This document shows positions 1 through 11,140 of a stretch of 64,000 bases of DNA, piece by piece; position 1 is the stretch's first letter; every line of letters begins with the position of its first letter. The translations under genes and the position numbers were made by a program. The DNA lies in NCBI GenBank assembly GCA_021292105.1, contig CM037867.1:12796183-12860182 (forward strand), read 5' to 3'. Under the pieces are notes generated by a model, which was not told where the DNA came from, did not search any database, and saw only the letters and a program-made list of their open reading frames with translations. This DNA comes from Anadara kagoshimensis. Its lineage: Eukaryota; Mollusca; Bivalvia; Arcoida; Arcidae.

Positions 1-143
1 CAGAAAAAGTGGCCATTATGGGCAGGTGACCCTTAAATACAGGTTCAAATAATATGAATAAAGAGTAACAAAAATAAATTTACTAGCTTTTTAAAGCTGT
101 TGGCCCTTATATAGAGGTTGCCTTTAAGGCAGGTTTGACTGTA
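1..143. mobile_element. MITE fragment, CAGTCAAACCTGTCTATA family, cut by window edge
   Basis: The stretch ends in a GCAGGTTTGACTGTA terminus and contains 'cccttatatagaggttg'. The same arrangement recurs at 42606-42775, 61902-62078 and, truncated, at 29763-29912 and 56250-56308. Only the right part is present. Confidence 0.6.
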
Positions 144-990
144 GATGTATTACTGTAATGTAAATACTAATTATAATGAAAAAATCCCCTTTCCATATGC
201 CAGGAATCAAAGTGGAATCACTTATTTGTTAAGTGTGTGCTCTACCCAAAAGGTATCACAAAGTAACTCTAAACCTGTACCTAGTACATACAAGATATTA
301 ATGTTTATTTTACAATGGAGCCATCAATCCACTGTTTCGTCCGATTGTTAAGACCTTGGTGGGTCATATTTACATTTTATTAATGCAAAAACATTGATAT
401 AATGCTGTTTTATAGAAAAGTTCTTGAAAATGGCCCAAATATCCTAGAGAGAACACAGCTAAAGTCAATACTAGTACCTGTATCTGTATCTGTATCTATA
501 CTAAGGCTGTAACGATATATCGATATACCAGTATGTACTAGTATCAGTTTTGTCATCACTAAAATATTTTTGTATTGGCTTTTCATTATTCTTAGTTCTT
601 ATTAAATTACTCAGTTACATTGAAAATAAATTGCGTTGGAAGTTGTCAGAAATAAAGGCATGTCCACATTTCATTTTGCTAGATGCAAACAGAAGTTACA
701 GAACCTTGTGTACTGAGAACTGACGTTGCCTTATCTCCATGTATCAGTCTGAGAATTAAGAAAGTATCAGGGGTGATAATTATTTGGGTTATCAGATTAA
801 AGCAATGGAATTCAAAATAAAACACATTATTTACAAGACAGATAAAAATATCTGTATCGTCAATATTTATCTTGTATCGCCCTAGACGTATCCTGATACG
901 TATCGTATCGGAACCGACCCTCCAATACACAGCCCTAACCTGTACATCTCTAGAAACCAATACTGGTATAAATTGAGATGGGTAGGGAGA
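144..990. other. no gene seen
   Basis: The stretch is AT-rich with a short degenerate (TATC/TGTATC) run near 476-510. It may be the 3' UTR of the LINE relic that ends at 995. I see no splice-bounded coding exon on either strand. Confidence 0.4.
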
Positions 991-994
991 GCAA

Positions 995-1111
995 TTAGTA
1001 CTGGCGCATGAAGTCCTGTAATGTTGCTTTGAACAAGTCAATGTCATCTAATGTGACCATCTTGTCTGGTAACTGATTCCAGTCTACTACAGTTTTTACA
1101 AATAGTTGATG
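995..1111 (-). pseudogene. LINE ORF2 C-terminal end
   Basis: Read on the minus strand, this encodes a segment with VDWNQLPDKMV and DLFKATLQDFM before a TAA. That is the 'xWNxLP...SFKxxL' ending typical of Jockey/CR1-like non-LTR ORF2 proteins. The frame runs up to the edge of the element at 1112-2934 and the same protein resumes beyond it at 2935, so the LINE was split by a later insertion. This is a relic, not a host gene. Confidence 0.65.
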
Positions 1112-1139
1112 TTTTTAGCTCACTTGAGCCTTTGAGCCA

Positions 1140-1171
<32 letters not shown>

Positions 1172-1181
1172 GTCCGTTGTC

Positions 1182-1221
<40 letters not shown>

Positions 1222-1269
1222 ACGAACCACTGGGCAGATTTCAACCAAATTTGGCACAAAGCACCACTA

Positions 1270-1308
<39 letters not shown>

Positions 1309-2934
1309 CCCTCTTTAAAGGGGAGATAATTGAGAATTATTGAAACTTTGTTGGTATTTTTCAAAAATCTTCTTCTCAAAAACTATTCGGCCTGTAAAGC
1401 TTAAACTTTTGTGGAGGCATCCTTAGGAAGTGTAGATTCAAGTTTGTTCAAATCATGGTCCCCGGGGGTAGGGAGGGGCCACAAGAGGGGGATCAAGTTT
1501 TACATAGGAGTATATAGAGAAAATCTTTAAAAATCTTCTTCTCAAAAACTATTAGGCCTGAAAAGCTCAAATTAAAATGGAAGCATCCTGAGGTAGTGTA
1601 GATTCAAGTTTGTTCAAATCATGGTCCCCGGGGGTAGGGAGGGGTCACAAGAGGGGGATCAAGTTTTACATAGGAATATATAAAGAAAATTTTTTAAAAT
1701 CTTTTTCTCAAAAACTATTAGGCCAGAAAAGCTCAAATTAAAATGGAAGCATCCTCAGGTAGTGTAGATTCAAGTTTGATCAAATCATAGTCCCTGGGGG
1801 TAGGGTGGGGCCACAAGAGGGGGGTCACGTTTTACACAGGAATATATAGAGAGAATCTTTAAAAATATTCTCCTCAAAAACTATTAGGCCAGGAAAGCTC
1901 AAATTAAAATGGAAGCATCCTCAGGTAGTGTAGATTCAAGTTTGTTCAAATCATGGTCCCCGGGGGTAGGGAGGGGCCACAAGAGGGGGATCAAGTTTTA
2001 CATAGGAGTATATAGAGAAAATCTTTAAAAATCTTCTTCTCAAAAACTATTAGGCCTGAAAAGCTCAAATTAAAATGGAAGCATCCTCAGGTAGTGTAGA
2101 TTCAAGTTTGTTCAAATCATGGTCCCCGGGGGTAGGGAGGGGTCACAAGAGGGGGATCAAGTTTTACATAGGAATATATAAAGAAAATTTTTTAAAATCT
2201 TTTTCTCAAAAACTATTAGGCCAGAAAAGCTCAAATTAAAATGGAAGCATCCTCAGGTAGTGTAGATTCAAGTTTGTTCAAATCATAGTCCCTGGGGGTA
2301 GGGTGGGGCCACAAGAGGGGGGTCAAGTTTTACACAGGAATATATAGAGAGAATCTTTAAAAATCTTCTCCTCAAAAACTATTAGGCCAGGAAAGCTCAA
2401 ATTAAAATGGAAGCATCCTCAGGTAGTGTAGATTCAAGTTTGTTCAAATCATGGTTAAATAATAGTGTATTTTCCATGCTGTATTCTTTTATATAAGTAT
2501 TTTGATATAAAGTTAAATATATTGTTCATGAGAAATATATTAATTGTACTTGTATTTAAAAGCTAATTTTTAATGTAAATCCTGCTGTATTCTATAATTT
2601 CTATTTGCCATTTCCCGATTACAGTATTCGGCCTATGCATTTTCTCTCTTTTGAGATTGGTAGATTGCATGATGAAAATTTTTTTTTAAATTATTTCATT
2701 GGTTGAAATGCTGTAAGAAAAAGGTAACGGAATAAGCCGAGGCTTGTCGAAACATCAACCTTTTACGGTACATAGAAATACTTACAAATTGTTTAGTGAA
2801 AAGCATCGGTAGGAAGTATAGATTTCAGTTTGTACAAAACCTCCCTCCCCTGCACTCACTTCAATACTGAACTCATTTCGGCTTCTACCTAGCAAGTTGC
2901 TCAGGTGAGCAATGTGGCCCCTGGGCCTCTTGTT
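1112..2934 (+). mobile_element. Helentron-like non-autonomous element inserted in a LINE
   Basis: The element starts TTTTTAGCTCACTTGAGCC and ends in a GC-rich palindrome followed by GGGCCTCTTGTT. Its boundaries are fixed because LINE coding sequence continues on both sides. Near the left end is a strong inverted repeat (gagcctttgagccaaaggctc). The interior is a tandem array of 166 bp units. There is no ORF. The same termini occur at 43623-45320 (-) and 63592-64000 (-). Shared ends, a terminal palindrome, internal tandem repeats and insertion next to T residues fit Helentron-associated elements, but the class is an inference; an unclassified foldback element is the alternative. Confidence 0.6.
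1262..2452 (+). repeat. 166 bp tandem array with three-unit higher-order structure
   Basis: The 'ggtccccgggggtaggg' landmark recurs at 1457, 1623, 1789, 1955, 2121 and 2287, exactly 166 bp apart. Units fall into three types (A, B, C) in the order ABCABC, so the array has a roughly 498 bp period. A degenerate unit precedes it near 1262. The last unit stops abruptly near 2452. Confidence 0.9.
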
Positions 2935-3303
2935 TGGCTAATGTTTTTACTAATCCACGACTATTATTTATTTCATATTTTTAATGGGATTAGTAGTTTT
3001 GAAATCTTTAGAGTTTTTGATGTGATATTTCTTTCTTTTTTTTTTTCTTTTTTATTGAAGGCAATCTTCAGGTGGAATCGCTGCCACATACCCCTTCAGT
3101 ATTTTGTAGATGAAAACAAGATGCTGTTGTGTTCTCCTGTTATGCAGGGTTTCTATTTCAAGTTCTTGTTTATTCTTTGTAATAAATCCTTTATCTTTTG
3201 TCCTATAGTCCCCCGTGATGAATCTTATGGCTCTATTTTGTATTCGTTCCAGTTTGTCAATTTCGGTCTGTGTGTATGGATTCCATATAACTGCTCTGTA
3301 CTA
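2935..3303 (-). pseudogene. LINE ORF2 C-terminal fragment
   Basis: The minus strand encodes AVIWNPYTQTEIDKLERIQ, then a stretch ending RAIRFITGDY, then TLHNRRTQQHLVFIYKIL. This is the conserved 'AVWxPYT...LExVQxRAARF...LxxRR' block just downstream of the RT domain in Jockey/CR1-type LINEs. After a frameshift it continues (FKTTNP, NNSRGLVKTLAK) straight to the insertion junction, and the last residues lie at 995-1111. The plus-strand frame through here is an accidental shadow. Confidence 0.7.
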
Positions 3304-3881
3304 GTTACAATGAAAAAAATCCTTTCCTCCAACACTGGAAATCGAATACAGTATGTAATTATAACCTAATAAAGGGGTTTGGTGATAAATTGAGGATGAC
3401 ATACAAAGAAAAATGTAGAAGAAATGGATTTTGGGACTTAAAACTAGACTGGCTGTAAGCGAGAACAAAGCAAAGTTGTCGAGAGGCATTATAGTGAGAT
3501 ACATACCTAACAGCTTGTTATACTGTATATCTATAGGAAGATTTTCCACACTGCTTTCCATTTTTAATTCATTAAATATATCTTCAAATTAGTTTAAAGA
3601 TCTGCAAAAGATAGTAAATGATGTAAATTGTTTTAATTTAAAAATGTCTTGTTTTTCTTTCACAGAGTTGAAACTGAGTTGTACAAAAATCTATTTCCCA
3701 ACAAATTCTCCACAAAATGAAACGTATTCCAAGTAGTACAAATAATTTGCAATTTATTACTTCATAAACTTTAAATTTTTTTAGACTATCATCTTGTTGA
3801 TTAAGTATTAGTATATCACAAAAAATGTTAATCTTTGAAAAAAATTAAATTTAAAATAAATGAAAATATAAAAAAGTAGGT
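3304..3881. other. no gene seen
   Basis: AT-rich sequence. I see no exon, repeat family or hairpin that can be supported. Confidence 0.4.
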
Positions 3882-4060
3882 GGGGTTGGTCGATCAGTTG
3901 GGAGTTGGTTCCTTGTATCATTGGTTAGGGTTGGTTGGATGGTTCGAGTTGTTTTGTTGGGGTTAGCTGCATCATTGGTTGGAGTTGGTTGTATGGTTAG
4001 TTGGAATTTGTTCATTAAGGTCGGTTGTACCATTGCTTGGGGTTGGTTATATGATTTGCC
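3882..4060. repeat. degenerate GGTTGG-rich minisatellite
   Basis: Repeated 'ggggttggttg' and 'atcattggttgg' blocks about 22-25 bp apart. They create a proline/threonine-rich frame on the minus strand that is not a gene. Confidence 0.6.
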
Positions 4061-5472
4061 AGGGATAATTTTCACATGAATTTTAATTTGGGGATGGTTG
4101 GGGTTACAAAATTATCCACCAACTTGTTAAAATCAACACAGAAAACATACTTATCCCAGCAGACATCAGAATATGTAAATCCCATCCCTACTCTTACAGG
4201 CCTTAGATAGAATTTTTAATTCCACTTGGCACAGTGCCTAGTTGAACAAGAAAACCACTCGGCACTTGGAAATTTAACTCGGCACAGTCACCACAATTGT
4301 AAAAGATAATATCATACTGACTGACAAATATATAAACACTCAGAACTTCGGTTGGATTTTACGTTACACTTAGCGACTTCCGAATGCGAAACGGTTTGCA
4401 CATATCATGCAAACATTCAAATGATTTTGTTGATTCACGCTTGTAACAGAACAGCAAGATTTTTACAAAGGGGCCCGGATTGTTACAATTGACCTCCTTA
4501 TACACAATTTTCTGACCTACACTAAATTGTCTGTTGTTTATTAATTGTAACAAGCCCATGATGTATATGTCTGATAAATTTAACTCGGCACCGTGACGAG
4601 TGCAATAAAAACATCACTCGTCCGAGTATGTACATTTCACTCGTCAGGAGGAGTGGACGAGTAAATAATCGAAGCCCTGTCTTATAGACATATCTACACA
4701 ACCAAGGACAAATATTTATTTTTCCTCTATTACCCAAAGAAATCTCTTACGAGCCTACATTATACAATCTCCAACTATTGACTCTTTCAGGGAGCAACTA
4801 TCCTATGTTGTTCTCCATACACTCCAAATAGTCAATAAGCATCCAACAACACGCGCATATAGTTTTAATTACTCTCTTACTCTACAGTTCTTCACACCTC
4901 ACCCCTATATATTCCACATTCATTATTTCTCTGTTTTCCAAGCATGAGACAGTATGTAAGTTGTAACCTTCTGTTTACTAGAAGGAATACGAATACTGTA
5001 CATTGAAAGAAGGAAGTTCTACCTGTTTTACCTTTTTAACACGGAAGCTAAGTTGATGGTTTTGAAAAAATAAATTGCTAACATATAAAAGACGTATTTT
5101 ACTAAGGTACTGAGACACAACATTCCCATTTATGAAAACTTTTGCTGTCAACGGTCAACAGCTCAAACACATCAGGTGCAGCAGATTTTTGAACATATGG
5201 TAAACAAGTAGGATTTCACGAGTACTGGTTCTAAATCGAGGCAATTAATTGATATTGTATTCCCATTCAAAAAATATTAACAAAATTACCTATTTGTAAA
5301 TACCACTCTCAAAATATTATAAAATATGTTGGTATTTTCGTCTGCATGTGTGCGATGTGTCAAGTTTTATGTTTACATGAATTTTACCTCTATTTTAAAA
5401 GAGCATTTTTCTTCTTCTATATGGATATCCCCTTCATTAGTTGGGGCACCACGGTATTGTAGATGAGTTTTG
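4061..5472. other. no gene seen
   Basis: Low-complexity AT-rich DNA. The word 'actcggcac' recurs near 4220, 4257, 4272 and 4580 in both contexts, which suggests a decayed short element, but no boundaries can be given. Confidence 0.3.
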
Positions 5473-5815
5473 TAATGGGTGTTTAAAGTTCCAGTGAGTC
5501 AAGATTATTTCACTTATATCGAGACTTTGACCGGTGCAGAAATTTTACCTGTATCTTGCACTGATTATAAAGCAGGACTCTTTATCGTACCATGCCATGA
5601 CACGTCGGAGACATCGTTTATTTTAAGAATTCGTTTTCCGATTTTCATTTTCATTTTATTTATTGTAATGCCGAGTGCCGAAATTACCCAATTTCAAGCT
5701 GTGGGTCAGACCCGGTCGGTGTTCGAACCCACGACCCCCAACATACGAACGAGCATATTCTATCCGATCTGTCAGTCTGTCGAGCTACCCATTCGCCGAA
5801 TCAGACTACTCCTGA
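5473..5815 (-). mobile_element. tRNA-derived SINE
   Basis: On the minus strand the head contains a B box (GGGTTCGAAC) and the downstream marker 'gtctgaccc'. The tail includes the 'cgatataagtgaaataatcttgact' type block common to the other copies. Closely related copies lie at 14060-14393, 15358-15598, 19888-20213, 22108-22436, 26057-26345, 42055-42352, 46795-47100 and 62475-62722. The layout resembles the V-SINE type SINEs described from molluscs; the family name is not established here. Confidence 0.75.
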
Positions 5816-5896
5816 AAGGCTGGTCACACGCAACAAAATGGTTCTACCTCGTGACTCAAATGGTTCCCTCCGTATTTACCGGCTAAAGTTTTACAT

Positions 5897-5898
<2 letters not shown>

Positions 5899-5942
<44 letters not shown>
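5899..5942. repeat. (CT)n microsatellite
   Basis: Nearly pure CT dinucleotide run with one CTCC interruption, next to the SINE tail. Confidence 0.95.
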
Positions 5943-5949
<7 letters not shown>

Positions 5950-6194
5950 TTTATCCCGCTTTCTTTTAAGCTAGTTCAAAAATAAATTTTATTTCATTTA
6001 TCATATATATAATATAATATATTAAAAAGTTGCCACAGTTAATTTTAACATACTAGTATCCTTATGAGTATATTCTGGCAAACATCTATGAATGGTATAC
6101 AACTGACTTAAGCATTGTAAGTACGTGATCTTGACTGTTATCACCAGAAGTCGGATTCGCCGTATAGCCCATGTGCGAATCGCAAAAAAGCTGC

Positions 6195-6474
6195 TATCCT
6201 ATAGATACCAGACCGTAACTCTCTATACATGCAGGTATTGTGGGTTATAAATCAGCTGTCTGCTATTCTATAGATCTATAGCTGGCAGCTATCCCATAGA
6301 TACCTGTTGTTATCCCATAGATTACTGAATTAAAAACCCCAATACCTCCTGATATTCTGAGATAGAAAATAGTATTTCATTAAAAGCTGAGGTTTTAATG
6401 AATTAAATTAAAAACTTCAAACTCCATTTTGCACCAGCTATCGGATGTTGTAACTTTCTGTTATCCCATAGATA
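6195..6474. other. cluster of five TATCCCATAGATA-like motifs
   Basis: The 13-mer or a close variant occurs at 6195, 6264, 6290, 6311 and 6462 at irregular spacing, so it is not a simple tandem repeat. Function unknown. Confidence 0.5.
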
Positions 6475-6499
6475 GCCGACAGCCAATCAGAATCGTCCT

Positions 6500-7671
6500 T
6501 GCATCGTGATGCGTTTGTCAACACTGAAGCAGACGTATCGGAAATCAAACAAGTTACACTGTGGAATTTGGATATTTGAAGAAATTACAACTAATGTCAC
6601 GTATCAGGAACATTATTATGGGTTGATAAAATAATTTATCCATCACTTGTATGAAGGTTTGAACGACTGGACAGCCTAGTAGCACGATTCAGTCATTTTT
6701 TTTCGATGTTTTCGAGTCAAGCGAGTCACCGAGTGTGATATATATAAACATGTAGCTTTTATATATATATATCACATGGAACAAGAGTCGCCTGAGGAGA
6801 TATTGTGTATAACGATTTGAATGAACCAACCGTTTCTTCAAACACGGCAAGAGTCGGTACAATTTCAGAAACGTCCGTCTAAGGAAAGACGTAATTTACA
6901 TGTATTTCGACAAGTCACGCGTCTGATTTGGTATTCTCACGGTCGTTTTAATTGCGATTTTCACATAGTAAGTGTTTTACACGATGTAAATGTTAATGGC
7001 AATCAGCAGGCTGACCAAGTCGACGGCCGATGTTCGTTTTCGACGCATATGTACTGCAAAACGTTATCATTGTTACATCGCGCGTTAAAAATGTACCAAA
7101 ATTGTGGCTTTGGTCGTTGAAAATGTACCATTCCGATTGATTGGTCAGCCTGGCAATGTATCATTTGGCAATGGACACAGATTAAATGGGTACTATTTAA
7201 CAGATTTAATGATTATGCTTGAAGTACTTAGCTGTTTTGGATCAAGCCATTACTGTTTTGACTTTTTTGGTGTCGGTTTCAGTAAAGTTACTGTAATATT
7301 CAGCGTTTTGCGTTGCCAGAAATCAAAGCCGATAAGATTCCGAGTACCACATTTGATGTGGTAAGTAACTGATTAAGTAACTTGCTTAAGGTATATTTGT
7401 AACATGTCCCGACGTGGACTTACCCGGTGTCAAGATAATGGAATGGTGGGAAAACAACCTCTGTAACTGCTCAACTGCTGCCTTGGTTAGCTAGCACATA
7501 AAAGTCGCCCTTATTACGCGTTAGTACAAGGCAGACCGCCATGTGCATAATAAACACTGCCAATGATATATATATATATATATTCTAAAACTAGTGTAAT
7601 CTTGCTGATATATCACCGCAAAGATTAAAACGCCCCCATACAAGGTTTAGGTTTAATCAAGGTGTTTAATA
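6500..7671. other. no recognisable gene; two unidentified open frames
   Basis: Open frames of 99 and 86 codons overlap on the plus strand (6821-7120, 7104-7364). They resemble nothing I know and lack domains or clear splice sites. The stretch is somewhat richer in CpG than its surroundings. It could be a decayed element or a distant exon; no function is claimed. Confidence 0.25.
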
Positions 7672-8495
7672 TATTAGTCTCCAGACTAACTCTATAAAGA
7701 GGCTTAAAATAAAAGTTTGTTCAACCCATCAGCTAGAAAATTTCTGACTATGCCATAGTTAAGTATTGGTATAGTGAAGTAAAAACAGGGTGGATGTCAA
7801 ACCTGAAAGTGGTGCAATTCTTTTTCAGCCTAGTTTTGTATGTGACCCCCCTCCCCTAAATTTTGAGTAAAATTCCTATAATATCATTAATGGGTATTTT
7901 AGCAACTATATCAATAAAATATTATATTTTTAGACATTTTATTATTGACACATCTTGTACAATAAAGTACATGTAGAACTATAATATGATATTCAAATTA
8001 ACATTTCTTTTAAAAAATGAAAATTTAAGACAAAAAAATCCCTAAAATTATGCGTTTTTAATAATTATTTGTCCTATCAATCGTTCTGTACTATTACCTA
8101 ATGCTCCAATTCTATAAAACGTGTTTTATAATGTTAACCATACCTATTGTAAATGTAAATAATCTAACATTTGTTGAAACAGTCGCGAATGAAGGCTTCA
8201 GATGACAAAAATGTTTCCCCTACCCCAAAATGTGTAAAATTGGTCAATAATTTATTTTACAAAAATGAACATTCATTCATTCTTTATTTCCTCTTTAAAA
8301 GAGATAATGAAAACACAATATATTTACATGATTAACATATGTACAACATAGTGATTTAAGTTAATGCAATTTAAAGTGCACAAAGTAGCATAAGTAGATA
8401 TAATTATATTATGATAATGTGTATGTATGGTCTGACAGAGCGCTTAAACATGTCTTATGCACCTATTATAGACCGCAGAAGCAATTTTTAAGATA

Positions 8496-9235
8496 TTATA
8501 GGCGAGTTTTTGTAAAGTCATGTTGCATTTCGCCGTTTTGGGTTGCAGCCATTGGTACGCCTAGCAGGTAACAAAAGAATTCTTCGTCAGTGGCATTAAT
8601 TAGTTCTGCTTGTGAATATACTCCAAATCTGTCTAATACTACGTCAAAAAACAGCTGACGAATGTCATTTATACACGGACAATGACATATTAGATGTACA
8701 TACATATCTGTGAAAACTTTATTACAAACTGTACAAAACTGTTCAACTTTATAATTTGGCAAAACCCATAATTTAGCTGTGTGTCGCGATAATGCTAATT
8801 CTGCACTGTTAGTAGGAAAATTCCAAACTGAAGCTGTAGCAATGTCCGAGTGTAATTTATTAAATCTTGTAAAATCATTATCTTGAGATACCCTCGACGT
8901 CCATTCCAGTTTCTCACGATCTCTTATTGCGCTATTAACAACTATCTTCCAAGTTCGCCTGTCGGGAAATGTATGGTGATTGATAAAGTCAACTATATAG
9001 TCCAGGAGAGAATACTTACGTAGAATTTCAAAAATATCTTGTATATATCCTTTTTGGTTCCCTTTGCGGTTTTCACAGAAAGAGTATAAGCGGCGGATGA
9101 AGACTTGTTTTGTTAAAGTTCTGAAACTTAACGTAATAGCTTTTGAAGAAAGTAAAGTTTACGTTTTTCTACTTCAGAAATTAGTCTTGAAAGTCCAAGC
9201 ATGCTGTATGTGGTAGTTAATGAACATTTTCTTTG
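8496..9235 (-). pseudogene. LINE RT C-terminal region
   Basis: The minus strand is open for about 230 codons (8496 to about 9190) with a stop at 8496. It contains HTFPDRRTWKIVV, then NDFTRFNKLHSDIATASVW, then a CTVC...HLICHCPC zinc-finger-like motif. These match the C-terminal domain downstream of reverse transcriptase in non-LTR ORF2 proteins. Upstream of a frameshift near 9180 the frame continues as LGLSRLISEVEKRKLYFL, also typical. Only the 3' part of the element is present. The open frame suggests a younger copy than the one at 1-3.3 kb. Confidence 0.7.
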
Positions 9236-9448
9236 TCAAACAAGTTAGTAACAGGTATGAACAATTTCCCCTGCCCCAAAAAAATAATTTGCATAAAATG
9301 GTGCTGTAAATATAGGATTTTATTTATTTGTAAATGTAAAAAGGATGGCGTTTTGTGTACAGATATTTGTGGCTGTGATGACGAATTATGTTCAAATAGA
9401 ATTGTGTATTATTTCAGTTATACAGACAGTGATAATGACGACGAATGA
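9233..9448 (+). CDS. cysteine-rich (CxC-like) ORF, probable transposon protein remnant
   Basis: A 71-codon frame with CKCKKDGVLCTDICGCDD and ELCSN, followed by an acidic tail. The 'CxCxKxGxxCxxxCxC...CxN' spacing resembles the C-terminal cysteine-rich ends of several metazoan transposon-encoded proteins, and more loosely tesmin/TSO1 CXC domains. The start ATG is arbitrary, because the frame adjoins the LINE relic. I do not recognise the family. It is most likely the surviving end of the protein once carried by the 7672-13832 element. Confidence 0.35.
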   Translation: MSNKLVTGMNNFPCPKKIICIKWCCKYRILFICKCKKDGVLCTDICGCDDELCSNRIVYYFSYTDSDNDDE

Positions 9449-9956
9449 GTTAGTTTTAATGTTTAAATATTGTATATATAGTCCAGATGACAAATGATGT
9501 TTTTACACATAACCTATAAAAAGAGTCCGCAAAAATTATTTTACGTGAAGTTGTTCTGCAACAGGTCCCTAATCAGAAACTGCATGATTCCACCCTGGCA
9601 GCTTTGGGGAATTTAAGATATCCAAGAAGGCGGACAAGATGGCTACCAGAATAGTTTTCTTTTTATATATGTTGATGTTTAAGATTTTGCCTCATGTAAT
9701 TGTGTTTTGTTGAGTATATAAATGATAGTGTAACATTAATGCTTCACTATAATAATCAACAAATCAAAAAAATGATAATTAAAGAAGCTACTCTTCCAAA
9801 AATGGTCTTAGTTTTGCCATTTCTAAGAGTGCTAAACTAGGAAAGTAATATAATATGCTTTTTGTAGATTTGCTTTTAATAACAATGCAAAGCCCACTCA
9901 GCTTCCCTCTATGATCAAATGAATAACCTTATAACCAACTCTGGTTTGATAAAACA

Positions 9957-10166
9957 GAACAGCCACAGCTTTACCGTCCTGCTTTGACATGCACTCAGAC
10001 AGAACAGCCACAGCCTTACTGTCCTGCTTTGATTTGCCCTCAGACAGAACAGCCACAGCTTTACTGTCCTGCTTTGATTTGCCCTTAGACATAGCAGCCA
10101 CAGCCTTACTGTCCTGCTTTGATTTGCCCTCAGACAGAACAGCCACAGCTTTACTGTCCTGTTTTT
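9957..10166. repeat. 45 bp minisatellite, about 4.7 copies
   Basis: The unit carries 'agaacagccacagcttta' and 'cctgctttgatttgccctc'. At 45 bp it keeps frames open on both strands with a 15-residue period, which explains the overlapping ORFs here. No host protein is implied. Confidence 0.85.
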
Positions 10167-10464
10167 ACCTATTATCATCACTAATGTCTACAAGAAAATT
10201 ATTTATAGTCCATATCAACAACAATTTTACACAATATCGCATGCCATCTATTCTTAATGCTTTTAAAATCTGTGGAAAGGTTTTGTCGGTAAGCAAAGGA
10301 GCTAACACTCCAAATGTTGCTTTTAGTAGCTACCCCTTCCTTAGACCAGAGTTCGCCATTACCACATCTGCACACTCATCAGCATGTGCATACCACTTAA
10401 TCGAAGTACAAGTTTTGGCAACAAATATGGTTGTACTCATATGACATTTATTACAAACTTGATA
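10167..10464. other. no recognised gene
   Basis: A minus-strand frame containing KWYAHADECADVVMANSG passes through 10330-10440, and a plus-strand frame runs into the minisatellite. Neither matches a family I know. It is probably part of the surrounding element. Confidence 0.25.
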
Positions 10465-10580
10465 TAATAAAACATGAACACACCAATCCATGTCCAAATT
10501 ACAATCCAAAAGCACATTGAAAACTGGCGAATTAAATGAGTGAACTTCCACCAGGGAAGTGAGGCTGGGTGCATTCATTT
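10465..10580 (-). mobile_element. 3' tail of RT-encoding retroelement (fragment)
   Basis: 'ccatgtccaaattacaatcc' followed by 'gaacttccaccagggaag' matches, inverted, the sequence that follows the RT relic at 11141-11405. Only the tail is present. Confidence 0.65.
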
Positions 10581-10633
10581 AACATCTGAGCTCCTTACAT
10601 AGCAGTCATCTGGTGGAACCATGTCTATAACAG

Positions 10634-11140
10634 GTGTGTACGTGGCAGTTGTTACTGCTTGCTGATTTGTTTCTTTATTCTTATGAAGCAGAATTTATGC
10701 AGAACCTTGTTAAATCTGGAGAGAAGACTGTCACCAAATCATTCAACTCAACATACAGATATATAGATGACGTTCTGTCTCTTAACAATCCTAAATTTGG
10801 AGAATATGTGAAGCCCATCTATCCTAGTGAGCTTGAAATAAAAGGTACCACTGATTCCTCAAGTTTTGCTTCATATTTAGAAATACCTGAATTACGACAC
10901 ACACGAAAAGATACATTTGAAACTTTATGACAAACGAGATGACTTCAATTTTTCTATTTCCTTTTCTGTACAGCAATATACCTGCTTCTCCTGTTATGGG
11001 GTATTTGTTTCCCAATAAACAGGCTATGGTAGAGCTTGTTCCCACTATTGGACTGTGTTCAACAAAGCAGTCTGCATGCACATAAATTGTTGACCCAGGG
11101 ATATTGCAGCCTAGGCTTATCAAGGCCCTCAAAAAGTTTT
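10634..11140 (+). pseudogene. reverse transcriptase relic (YIDD type)
   Basis: The translation contains LLADLFLYSYEAEF, then TYRYIDDVLSLNNPKFGEY with the YIDD catalytic box, then IYPSELEIK and ASYL. After a frameshift near 10908 it continues KLYDKRDDFNF, and in the next frame SCYGVFVSQ, stop, TGYGRACSHYW, finally HHSIVDKFDVSVS. The upstream fingers are missing. The lineage is unclear: Penelope-like or another unusual RT is possible. The repeat that follows it is found many times in the window without the RT, so this copy identifies the parent of those tails. Confidence 0.7.

Noticed and set aside
2905-3369. 154-codon plus-strand ORF rich in Phe and Leu
   Set aside because: Antisense shadow of the LINE ORF2 relic on the minus strand.
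9898-10444. Repeat-protein ORFs on both strands (GKSKQDSKAVAVLSE, SDRTATALLSCFDLP)
   Set aside because: A 45 bp minisatellite keeps any stop-free frame open; no evidence of a gene.
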